A stretch of DNA of 64,000 nt from Treponema sp. (lineage in GTDB: Bacteria; Spirochaetota; Spirochaetia; Treponematales; Breznakiellaceae): NCBI GenBank assembly GCA_031268385.1, contig JAIRXH010000178.1, positions 1-64,000 of the forward strand, written 5' to 3'. Below are positions 9,275-17,443 of this stretch, in pieces; the first letter of the stretch is position 1; every line of letters starts with the position of its first letter. The translations under genes were made by a program, and so were the position numbers. The notes beneath the pieces were generated by a model that saw only the letters and a list, made by a program, of their open reading frames with translations, did no database searches and had not been told where the DNA came from.

Positions 9275-10185
9275 AGGTCTCCGTTATTATTCCCACGTAC
9301 AGGCGCGAGGCGCTCCTGTGCGACACCATCCGCGACGTTCTGCGGTATCACGATCAATATCACGAATTGATTGTGGTTGACCAGACAAAAGAACATGAAA
9401 GGGAAACAAAACTGTTTCTTGAAAGGCTTGCCTCAAGAGGGGATATTGTGTATGTCGTCCAGGCTGTTCCCAACCTCCCCGAGGCGCGGAACACCGGCAT
9501 GAAGGCGGCGTCGGGAAACATCTTTCTTTTTCTTGATGATGACGTAAGCATAGGGGACGGTTTTATCGGCGCGCACACAGCCCGGCACCGGGAGCCGGGG
9601 ATTGGCTGCGTGACCGGAAAAGTCGAAATACAAAACCGGGAGGCGGCCGGCAACATGGTCCTGCGGAATTCGGGACGGACAAAAAAAACAATAAAAAAGA
9701 TCCTTTTCTTTTTCCTGCGAAAAAAGGCGTCCTACGCGGGACGCTTCGGCGTTCTCGCGGATTTTACGGGCGAAAGGCCCCTTCCCGCCGGCACCGCGAT
9801 AGGATGCAACATGTCCTACAAACGGGAGGTTTTTGAAACCTGCGGCGGTTTTGACAAGAGATACGAGGGCAACGCCGTACGGGAAGACACCGACATGTGC
9901 GTCAGGATGCGGAAGAGAGGCTACAGAATTTTCTACGAACCAAAGGCGGCGCTTGTCCACTACATGGAAAATTCCGGCGGTTCGAGGGCTGCGGACAGCG
10001 AGGAATACTGGCGTATCTTTTTCAGGAACCAGTGTTTTTTTTACATGAAAAATTTCAAATCGGGAAAGCCGCTCATCATGGCGGTACTCTTTCCCGATTT
10101 GCGGCGCTGCCGGAAAAGCGGCCTCAATGAAAAAGAACTGTTCCGCCGGGCATACGGCCAGGCGCGCGGGCTTGGAGGCAAATGA
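9265..10185 (+). CDS. Family 2 glycosyltransferase (GTG start)
   Basis: VSVIIPTYRREALLCDTIRDVL, FLDDDVSIG, GCNMSYKREVFETCGGFD. Confidence 0.85.
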   Translation: MELKVSVIIPTYRREALLCDTIRDVLRYHDQYHELIVVDQTKEHERETKLFLERLASRGDIVYVVQAVPNLPEARNTGMKAASGNIFLFLDDDVSIGDGFIGAHTARHREPGIGCVTGKVEIQNREAAGNMVLRNSGRTKKTIKKILFFFLRKKASYAGRFGVLADFTGERPLPAGTAIGCNMSYKREVFETCGGFDKRYEGNAVREDTDMCVRMRKRGYRIFYEPKAALVHYMENSGGSRAADSEEYWRIFFRNQCFFYMKNFKSGKPLIMAVLFPDLRRCRKSGLNEKELFRRAYGQARGLGGK

Positions 10186-11411
10186 ACCTTTATCCCCTTT
10201 ACATAGACCCCGGAACGGGAAGCATGCTGTTCTCCATTCTTGTTGGAGCGGCGGCGGCGCTCTATTTTCTTGTCCGCGCCGTTTTCATAAAGGCAAAGGT
10301 GTTTTTTTCCGGGGGCGGAGCCGGCGTCATCCGGGGCGCGCATCCCTTTGTCATTTATTCCGAGGGGAAACAGTACTGGAACGTATTCAGGCCCGTCCTT
10401 GATGAATTTGAAAAACAGGGCCGGACGCTCCTTTACCTCACTTCATCCGGGGACGATCCTGTCTTTGGCGAAGAGTACCGCTTCATAAAGGCGGAATTCA
10501 TCGGAGAAGGGAACAGGGCATTCGCCAGGCTCAACCTCCTTTCGGCCGGCGTTGTCCTTATGACAACTCCCGGCCTTGACGTGTACCAGCTCAGGCGTTC
10601 AAAAATGGTAGGCCATTATTCCCACGTGCTCCACGCTCCGGGAGACGCCACTATGTACCGCATGTTCGGAATAGATTATTTCGATTCGATTCTGCTTTCA
10701 GGCGACTATCAGGCGGAGGACATCAGGGAGCTTGAAAGGCTGCGGAATCTGCCCGGAAAGCGGCTTTTCACCGCGGGCTGTACGTACCTTGATGTCTACG
10801 CGGAAAAGATGGCTCACATGCAAAAAGAAGAAGAGCATCCCTTTACGGTTCTTGTTTCCCCTTCCTGGGGCGCTTCGGGCCTTTTGAGCCGTTACGGGGA
10901 AAAGCTGCTTGATCCGCTGGTAAAGACAGGCTGGCGCGTCATTGTCCGCCCGCATCCACAGTCAAAAAAATCGGAACCTGAAATAATTGACGGCCTTGAG
11001 GCACAATACCGGGAATTCCCCTCCGTTGAATGGGATTATGAACGGGAGAATATTTATTCCATGATGAAATCGGACATTATGATATCCGATTTTTCCGGCA
11101 TTATTTTTGATTACGTGTTTCTGTGCGACAGGCCGGTCATATATGTAAAGCAGGGGTTCGATCTGCGTCCCTACGACGCCGATGATCTTGATCATGAAAT
11201 ATGGCAGTTCGCAATTCTCCGCGAGATAGGCCTTGAGCTTTCCGAAGGGGATTTCGGCGCCATCGGCGACATTGTCAAAAAAGCGGGAGACAACGAGGCG
11301 ATGAAGCTGGCCCGAAGGAAGGCGCGGGATACCGCCTGGCAGTACCGGGGCGAGGCGGGAAAACGCGTTGCCGGTTTTATGTTCGATACCGCCGGAGGCA
11401 TGACGCACTGA
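10182..11411 (+). CDS. CDP-glycerol glycerophosphotransferase-like protein with N-terminal membrane segment
   Basis: YIDPGTGSMLFSILVGAAAALYFLV N-terminus; VLVSPSWGASGLLS, WRVIVRPHPQS, SDIMISDFSGIIFDYVFLCDRPVIYV as in the TagF/glycerophosphotransferase family. Confidence 0.7.
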   Translation: MNLYPLYIDPGTGSMLFSILVGAAAALYFLVRAVFIKAKVFFSGGGAGVIRGAHPFVIYSEGKQYWNVFRPVLDEFEKQGRTLLYLTSSGDDPVFGEEYRFIKAEFIGEGNRAFARLNLLSAGVVLMTTPGLDVYQLRRSKMVGHYSHVLHAPGDATMYRMFGIDYFDSILLSGDYQAEDIRELERLRNLPGKRLFTAGCTYLDVYAEKMAHMQKEEEHPFTVLVSPSWGASGLLSRYGEKLLDPLVKTGWRVIVRPHPQSKKSEPEIIDGLEAQYREFPSVEWDYERENIYSMMKSDIMISDFSGIIFDYVFLCDRPVIYVKQGFDLRPYDADDLDHEIWQFAILREIGLELSEGDFGAIGDIVKKAGDNEAMKLARRKARDTAWQYRGEAGKRVAGFMFDTAGGMTH

Positions 11412-11412
11412 T

Positions 11413-12510
11413 ATGAAAGTCGCCATTGTGCACTATTGGCTTCTCAACATGCGCGGCGGGGAGAAGGTCCTCGAGGCCCTGCTGGAACTGTTTCCTGAGG
11501 CCGATATATTTACCCACGTTTACGATCCTTCCCGGGTCTCCGCCGTCATAAACGCGCACCGGGTTTACACATCATCCATAAACAGGCTTCCCTTCGCGAA
11601 GAAGCTCTATCAGAAGTACATGCCCCTCATGCAGGACGCGCTTAAAGATTTTGATCTGCGCAATTACGATCTTGTCATATCAAGCGAATCGGGGCCGGCA
11701 AAGGGGGTGGTTCCCAATCCGGCGGCCTTCCATATCTGCTACTGCCACAGCCCCATGCGGTACCTGTGGGACATGTACCACGAGTACATGCGGGACGCCG
11801 GAACAGCCGCCCGTTTCTTCATGAAAAGCCTCGTTCCCGGTTTGAGGATCAGGGACGCCGTTTCCGCGAACCTTGTGGATCATTTCATAGCCAATTCTTC
11901 CTGGGTCGCCAAACGGATAAGGCGCTGCTACAACCGCGAAGCGGAAATCGTGTTTCCGCCTGTTTCCGTCGACGCCTATATCAACCGGGAGCGAAAGCCC
12001 GAAGACTTCTACCTTTTTTTCGGACAGTTGACCGGCTACAAGCGGGCCGATCTTGCCATGGAGGCCTGTGTCTCAAGCGGCCGCAGGCTGGTTGTCGCCG
12101 GAGCCGGGGCGAAAAAGAGCGACATAAGGAAATATGAAAAGACGGGGCTTGTGCGCTTTGAGGGAAGGGTCTCCGACGGGGAGGCGGCATCCCTTTATTC
12201 CAGGGCCAGGGCCCTGCTGTTTCCCGGCGTTGAGGATTTCGGCATTGTGCCGGTGGAGGCCGCCGCGGCGGGCTGTCCCGTCATCGCCTACAGGGGGGGC
12301 GGCGCGCTTGACACGGTAAAGGAAGACATAACGGGAATTTTTTTTGACGAACAGAGCGCCGCTTCCCTTGCGGGGGCGCTGGCGCGCTTTGAATCCGCCC
12401 AGGCGTCATTCAGGGACAGGGCGCCCTTTACCGACCAGGCGCGAAAATTTTCAAAAGAGGTTTTTTTGGGACATATCAGGCGTATAGTTGAAGAACGGGC
12501 AAGAATTTAG
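11413..12510 (+). CDS. Family 4 glycosyltransferase (WbaZ/mannosyltransferase-like)
   Basis: MKVAIVHYWLLNMRGGEKVLEAL, CYCHSPMRYLWDMY, GVEDFGIVPVEAAAAGCPVIAYRGGGALDTV. Confidence 0.85.
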   Translation: MKVAIVHYWLLNMRGGEKVLEALLELFPEADIFTHVYDPSRVSAVINAHRVYTSSINRLPFAKKLYQKYMPLMQDALKDFDLRNYDLVISSESGPAKGVVPNPAAFHICYCHSPMRYLWDMYHEYMRDAGTAARFFMKSLVPGLRIRDAVSANLVDHFIANSSWVAKRIRRCYNREAEIVFPPVSVDAYINRERKPEDFYLFFGQLTGYKRADLAMEACVSSGRRLVVAGAGAKKSDIRKYEKTGLVRFEGRVSDGEAASLYSRARALLFPGVEDFGIVPVEAAAAGCPVIAYRGGGALDTVKEDITGIFFDEQSAASLAGALARFESAQASFRDRAPFTDQARKFSKEVFLGHIRRIVEERARI

Positions 12511-12523
12511 GTAGTATAGTATA

Positions 12524-13966
12524 ATGACCATTTCCGATTTTGATGTCTGGTACCGCACCAGATACAACCGTACAAGTTCCGCCCTCACGACAACGGCTTT
12601 TGTTATATCGGATCTTTTTGGGGCCATGTTTTCGTTTGGAAGCGGCTTCTTTTTCGTCAATCTTTACGATATTACCGCCATCAATTTCAAATCCTTCGTT
12701 ACCTACTGGCCCTACCTTCCCGCCTTTGTCATCGTTTTTCAGCTTCTTAACCTCTATCCCGGCGTTTCGCTGGCCCCCTCCGAGGAACTGCGCCGTTTCT
12801 GCGTCGGATCGCTTATCGCCCACGGTTTTATCATTTTTTCGCGCTACATCGAAGATCAGGAATTCGACGCTATTTCCATCGCCTTCATCATCAGTTTCAG
12901 TATATCTTCCATCCTGTTCATCCTCTGCCGTAATTTCATGAATTATATTCTGGAAAAGACCCGCCTGGGCGGCATTCCGGCCGTTATTTTTGGCTGCGGC
13001 GAAACCGGCAGGCAGATAGTGGACCGGCTCCTTCTGAACAAAAACATAGGCTATATTCCGGTGCTGATCCTCGACGACGATCCGGCGGCGGGGGACAGTT
13101 ACAGGGACATCCCGGTGCTCGGCGACATCATGGCGGGTCCCGAAATAGTCCGCCGTTACAACATCAAAATGGCCATTGTGGCCATGCCGCAACTTGACAA
13201 CAAGGATCTTGCCAGGCTGCTCAACAATTCCGTTTCCGCTTTCCGCTACAATGTCCTTATTCCCGGTTTTTTTTCGGTTACGAACATCTGGATGTCCATA
13301 CGGGATTTCGACGGCATTCTGGGATTTGTAACCAGCCACAAGCTCATGATGCCCTGGAATCTTGGCATCAAGCGTTTCATCGACCTTTCGGCCGTCATTG
13401 TGGGCGGTACGCTCCTTTTGCCCCTGTTCCTCCTCATCGGGCTTCTTGTAAAACTGAGTTCGCCTGGACCCGTACTCTACGGACACCGCCGTCTGGGCAT
13501 AAACGGAAAACCGTTCACCGCCTACAAATTCAGATCCATGGTCGTGGACGCGGGGACGCAGCTTGAAAAACTGCTGGAATCCGACAGCGGGATCCGGCAT
13601 GAATGGGAACGGAACCGCAAGCTGCGCAACGATCCCCGGATCACGAAGATAGGCAGATTCCTCAGGCGGACCAGCATGGATGAATTTCCCCAGATCATCA
13701 ATATCCTCAAAGGCGAAATGAGCCTTGTCGGCCCCCGTCCCATTGTCGACGACGAGGTGGCAAAATACGGTGAGGATTACAGCCGTATCTTTTCGATAAA
13801 ACCCGGCCTGACAGGACTGTGGCAGGTCTCGGGACGCTCCGACACCGACTACACGGAAAGGGTTTCCTATGACACCTACTATCTGCAGAGCTGGTCCGTC
13901 TGGCTTGATATTTGGGTGTTATTAAAGACTGTTGAAGTTGTTATAAAGGGTAAGGGAGCGTATTGA
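12524..13966 (+). CDS. Exopolysaccharide polyprenyl glycosylphosphotransferase (WbaP/bacterial sugar transferase family)
   Basis: Membrane N-term, nucleotide-binding FGCGETGRQIVDRLL, then the sugar transferase domain KRFIDLSAVIVGG... YKFRSMVVDA ... RRTSMDEFPQIINILKGEMSLVGPRP ... KPGLTGLWQVSGRSD. Confidence 0.92.
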   Translation: MTISDFDVWYRTRYNRTSSALTTTAFVISDLFGAMFSFGSGFFFVNLYDITAINFKSFVTYWPYLPAFVIVFQLLNLYPGVSLAPSEELRRFCVGSLIAHGFIIFSRYIEDQEFDAISIAFIISFSISSILFILCRNFMNYILEKTRLGGIPAVIFGCGETGRQIVDRLLLNKNIGYIPVLILDDDPAAGDSYRDIPVLGDIMAGPEIVRRYNIKMAIVAMPQLDNKDLARLLNNSVSAFRYNVLIPGFFSVTNIWMSIRDFDGILGFVTSHKLMMPWNLGIKRFIDLSAVIVGGTLLLPLFLLIGLLVKLSSPGPVLYGHRRLGINGKPFTAYKFRSMVVDAGTQLEKLLESDSGIRHEWERNRKLRNDPRITKIGRFLRRTSMDEFPQIINILKGEMSLVGPRPIVDDEVAKYGEDYSRIFSIKPGLTGLWQVSGRSDTDYTERVSYDTYYLQSWSVWLDIWVLLKTVEVVIKGKGAY

Positions 13967-14743
13967 ATGAAAACATACTTCGCCGCGTTTTTGATCTTCC
14001 TTTGTCCTTTTCTTGAGGCGCAAAAACGGTCTTTTGACGAAATTTTCCCCGCCGCCTCCGGGGATCAGCGGAACCTGGTCTATTCGGACACCGGGCTCCT
14101 GACCGCTTCGGAACGGGCCGGGGGCTTCAGCCTGCTGCCCCTTTCGGGTATAGACGGAAACATTACAAGCGCCGTTACAAACCGGAACCCTTTGATAATC
14201 GTGGAAACCCTGATGGTTATTCCCGATCCGCGCAGTACATCGGGGCTCATCGACGTTTATAACGCCCTCGGGAAGATACGGAACCTGAAGGGAAGGCTGT
14301 ATCATTCGGAAACGCGCAGGGCCGACATTCCCCTTTTTGAGGACGCCAGCCGCGTCGACTTCCGGAAAAACACCGCCCTTCCCGATCCTCCGCCCGCGTC
14401 CGTAATTCCCCGGTCCGAGACGGTGTACATCCGTCTAAAAGACGCCAACTTCGGCAACTGCTACTACCGCGGAGAAATTTCCCTGTCAGGGACCGGTCTT
14501 GTATATCAGCTTGCCAATTACAGGAACATCAACTATATTCTGTTTCCCATAATCAAGGAAGAAAAATTCACCGCCCAGCTCTACCTTGAACCCATTGACG
14601 AAGGCGTCCTCATATACGGAATTTCGGGAGTTGATGTTTCCGGCTTTATCGCCTCAAAGGTGGACGTATCTTCGACCATAGGAAAACGGCTGGCCGTAAT
14701 CATCTCGTGGGTACGGGACGGCCTTTCCCGGATCATTCAATAG
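13967..14743 (+). CDS. Conserved exported protein of unknown function
   Basis: 257-codon ORF immediately following the sugar transferase; signal-peptide-like N-terminus MKTYFAAFLIFLCPFLEAQ. Confidence 0.65.
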   Translation: MKTYFAAFLIFLCPFLEAQKRSFDEIFPAASGDQRNLVYSDTGLLTASERAGGFSLLPLSGIDGNITSAVTNRNPLIIVETLMVIPDPRSTSGLIDVYNALGKIRNLKGRLYHSETRRADIPLFEDASRVDFRKNTALPDPPPASVIPRSETVYIRLKDANFGNCYYRGEISLSGTGLVYQLANYRNINYILFPIIKEEKFTAQLYLEPIDEGVLIYGISGVDVSGFIASKVDVSSTIGKRLAVIISWVRDGLSRIIQ

Positions 14744-14762
14744 CGCCGCGTCATCGCGCAGA

Positions 14763-14792
14763 TTGACAAAAAGGGACGGGATCCGCTAGCAT
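14763..14792 (+). promoter_or_regulatory. Candidate sigma70 promoter for tRNA-Gly
   Basis: TTGACA (14763-14768), 18 bp spacer, TAGCAT (14787-14792), about 12 bp before the mature tRNA 5' end. Confidence 0.5.
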
Positions 14793-14803
14793 GTAATCCA
14801 CAC

Positions 14804-14875
14804 GCGGCTGTCGTATAACGGCTATTACCCCAGCCTTCCAAGCTGGAGACGAGGGTTCGACTCCCTTCAGCCGCT
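14804..14875 (+). tRNA. tRNA-Gly(TCC)
   Basis: GCGGCTG...CAGCCGC acceptor stem, CAGCCTTCCAAGCTGG anticodon arm (TCC), GGGTTCGACTCCC T arm; strongly resembles E. coli tRNA-Gly(TCC). Confidence 0.95.
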
Positions 14876-14930
14876 TTGTTATCCCCGATTTTTTGACAGT
14901 CCTGTTTGAAGCCGCGGAATTCCGCGAAGG

Positions 14931-14981
14931 CGCGTTTTGAAGCGGAATTTGTTCAATAACTGAAGTTATTGAACAACTCTA
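14931..14981 (+). repeat. Repeat family A, copy 1 (right half only)
   Basis: 51-bp CGCGTTTTGAAGCGGAATTTGTTCAATAACTGAAGTTATTGAACAACTCTA; identical to 30860-30910 and 1 mismatch from 16464-16514. Confidence 0.9.
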
Positions 14982-15791
14982 TTTTTCTTCCCGTATCCGG
15001 TATATTCCTCCTTCCTCCCCCACCATCTGTTCTTTTTTCAGAATTTCAAGCACATCGTACAAATCCTCCGCCGCTATTCCCGTCCGCCCGCCCAGGTCTT
15101 TCCGGTCCGCGGGTCCCGAGGAAACAAGAGAACGGATAACCGCGCCGCGAAGCTGGCGGAAGGACCCCTCGAATCTTGTCTGCCTGCCGTAGTGGGCGCT
15201 CCGCCTTCCCGGGTTCACGGTTATCCGTTTGAGCGCGGCGCCGTAATCCATGAGGGCCCAATACCATTCACGGGGATTTCTCCTGTCCAGAGTCCCGGCA
15301 AGGAGGGGAAAAATTTCGCCGTCCCGCACGCCGGTTCTGTTTTCGAAGAAGAAGTGAAGAAAGACTGAACGTATGTTTGTCTCAATGAACACCGCCGGAT
15401 AATTGTAGGCGAAGCAGGCGACGGCCCCGGCGGTATAGGGACCTATCCCTGGAAACGAAAGCAGTTTTTCCGGGGTACCGGGAATTACGCCCCGGTGTTT
15501 TTCCGTGATATACCGGGCACATTCCTTGAGGCTGCGGCAGCGCCTGTTGTAGCCAAGACCGCTCCATTCCCTGAGGGCGTCTTCCAGTGATGCCCGGTTA
15601 AGGGCTTTCGGGCTGGGCCATTTTTCCATCCAGCGTTTCCAGTAGGGGATTACCCGCTCGGTCTGGGTCTGCTGCAGCATGAATTCTGAAACCATCACAC
15701 CCCAGGGGGCGGTATTGTCCCTCCAGGGAAATTTTCTTCCCGCTTCCCGGTAATTGGCGTATATGATGTTTCTGAATTCCGTGGTTTTCAA
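14979..15791 (-). CDS. mutY: A/G-specific adenine glycosylase-like HhH-GPD protein lacking the 4Fe-4S cysteines
   Basis: WGVMVSEFMLQQTQTERVIPYW, LLSFPGIGPYTAGAVACFAY. The C-terminus NPGRRSAHYGRQTRFEGSFRQLRG replaces the Cys cluster. Confidence 0.8.
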   Translation of the reverse strand: MKTTEFRNIIYANYREAGRKFPWRDNTAPWGVMVSEFMLQQTQTERVIPYWKRWMEKWPSPKALNRASLEDALREWSGLGYNRRCRSLKECARYITEKHRGVIPGTPEKLLSFPGIGPYTAGAVACFAYNYPAVFIETNIRSVFLHFFFENRTGVRDGEIFPLLAGTLDRRNPREWYWALMDYGAALKRITVNPGRRSAHYGRQTRFEGSFRQLRGAVIRSLVSSGPADRKDLGGRTGIAAEDLYDVLEILKKEQMVGEEGGIYRIREEK

Positions 15792-16321
15792 CGGATTTTC
15801 TGAAGAATCATGGCGACAATTTCATCCGGGCCCGCCTTGTCGGTATCAATGACAAGATCGGCAAAGCCGTAATCGTCGTTGTTTATACCGTATATTCTGA
15901 GGTAGCGTTCATGATCCTGGCGATCCCGCTCCAGGGTAAAGGCCGCGACTTCTTCCTCTTCCCCCCCTTCCCTCTTCATGATGCGCCGCACCCTGGTTTT
16001 GTCCGCGGCCTTGAGGTACACCTTGAGGCCGGCTTCGGGAAGCATCCAGATTGCGAGCCGGGAGCCGAGTACGCAGCCCGAGGCCCCCCGCGCCAGGGCG
16101 ATCTGGCGGCTGTCGACTTCCTTGTCCCAGGAATCATCGGCGGCCGCCCGTTCAAGCACATCCTTGAGGCCAAGGCCGCGTTCTTCGGCAAGGGAACGGA
16201 ATGTGAAGTTGATGAAGGCAAGATCCAGCCTTTCCGCCGTCATTCTGCTTATGGTGGTATTGCCGCATCCGCTTTTCCCCGAGACGGCTATCTTTATTTT
16301 TTGCACCGGCGCATTTTTCAT
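15788..16321 (-). CDS. Cytidylate kinase-like P-loop kinase
   Basis: IAVSGKSGCGNTTISRMTAERL P-loop; DSRQIALARGASGCVLGSRLA; FADLVIDTD. Overlaps the mutY start by 4 nt. Confidence 0.75.
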   Translation of the reverse strand: MKNAPVQKIKIAVSGKSGCGNTTISRMTAERLDLAFINFTFRSLAEERGLGLKDVLERAAADDSWDKEVDSRQIALARGASGCVLGSRLAIWMLPEAGLKVYLKAADKTRVRRIMKREGGEEEEVAAFTLERDRQDHERYLRIYGINNDDYGFADLVIDTDKAGPDEIVAMILQKIR

Positions 16322-16381
16322 TCGGCCCCTGTTTTATGGACGTTCTGTAACCCGGCAGAGTTTCCTGAACGGTCTGTTTAT

Positions 16382-16514
16382 TTGACTTGTTTAGTAACCC
16401 GGTTGGTTATCAAACAAGTCTTGCGATTTTTCAGGCCAAAGCCTGGCTTTAGCCTTACAAAATCGCATTTTGAAGCGGAATTTGTTCAATAACTGAAGTT
16501 ATTGAACAACTCTA
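16382..16514 (+). repeat. Repeat family A, copy 2 (near full length, MITE-like)
   Basis: GACTTGTTTAGTAACCCGGTTGGTTA...CAAGTCTTGCGATTTTT...ACAAAATCGC...GAAGTTATTGAACAACTCTA, shared with 30785-30910. Confidence 0.85.
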
Positions 16515-16576
16515 TTATAGCAACAAGGGCTTCTTCCGCCTATAACCGGGACGCCGCAAAGCGGGCGCCGTTACCC

Positions 16577-17443
16577 TTACTCCACATTTCTCAGCTGTTC
16601 CCGTATGTTTTCAAGGGCGTTCTTCATCCGTACCACGGCCCGGCTTACCTCAAGCTGGGGGGTCTTTGAGCCTATGGTGTTGATTTCCCTGTTGATCTCC
16701 TGGCAGAGAAAATCGAGTTTTTTTCCGGGACGCCTGTTCCGCGCCGTTTCGGCCCTGAATTCCCCAAAATGGGCGGAAAGCCGGGAGATTTCCTCGGAGA
16801 TGGTGTACTTGACAAGAAGCACCGCGGTTTCGGCAAGAACGCGGTTTTCATCGGCCGCGCCGCCGAGCAGTTCGGCAAAACGGCTCCGCAGGTTTTCCCT
16901 GATAGACTCTTCAAGGGAAGGGGCAATGGAAGAGACGGAAAGAAGATCCTGTTCCATTTCGGAAAGATAACCCAGAATATCCCCTTCGGTATGCTTCCCT
17001 TCCCTTTCGCGTTCCGATTCAAAATCGGCTATCGCCTCCCGCAGCGCCGGTTCAATGAGTTTTCTGTACCGTTCATCGTCCCTTTTCCTGTCGCTTTCAA
17101 GAACCCCTTCCATTCCGAGAATAAGGGAAAGGCCGGCCTTTTCACCGGAGCCGATGGCGGCGGCAAGGCTGTCTACGGCCTCCTGATACGCCCTGGCGGC
17201 TTCGGCGTTTACCAGGACACGCACCTTCCCGCCGTATTCCCTGAACCGGACGGAGACTTCCACTTTTCCCCTGCCTATGCAATCCGAAAGGCGGCCGCGC
17301 ACCCAGGATTCAATGCCGTAAAGAAAAGGGGGAAGCCCGACATAAATTTCAAGAAAACGGCTGTTGTAGCCCCTGATTTCAACCGAAAGGGAATGCTCCG
17401 GGGTCTGAATTTCCCGGAAGGCATAGCCGGTCATGCTTTTCAC
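16577..17443 (-). CDS. YicC family protein
   Basis: MKSMTGYAFRE start; RGYNSRFLEIYVGLP; ETAVLLVKYTISEEISRLSAHF...GKKLDFLCQEINREINTIGSK. Confidence 0.92.
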   Translation of the reverse strand: MKSMTGYAFREIQTPEHSLSVEIRGYNSRFLEIYVGLPPFLYGIESWVRGRLSDCIGRGKVEVSVRFREYGGKVRVLVNAEAARAYQEAVDSLAAAIGSGEKAGLSLILGMEGVLESDRKRDDERYRKLIEPALREAIADFESEREREGKHTEGDILGYLSEMEQDLLSVSSIAPSLEESIRENLRSRFAELLGGAADENRVLAETAVLLVKYTISEEISRLSAHFGEFRAETARNRRPGKKLDFLCQEINREINTIGSKTPQLEVSRAVVRMKNALENIREQLRNVE

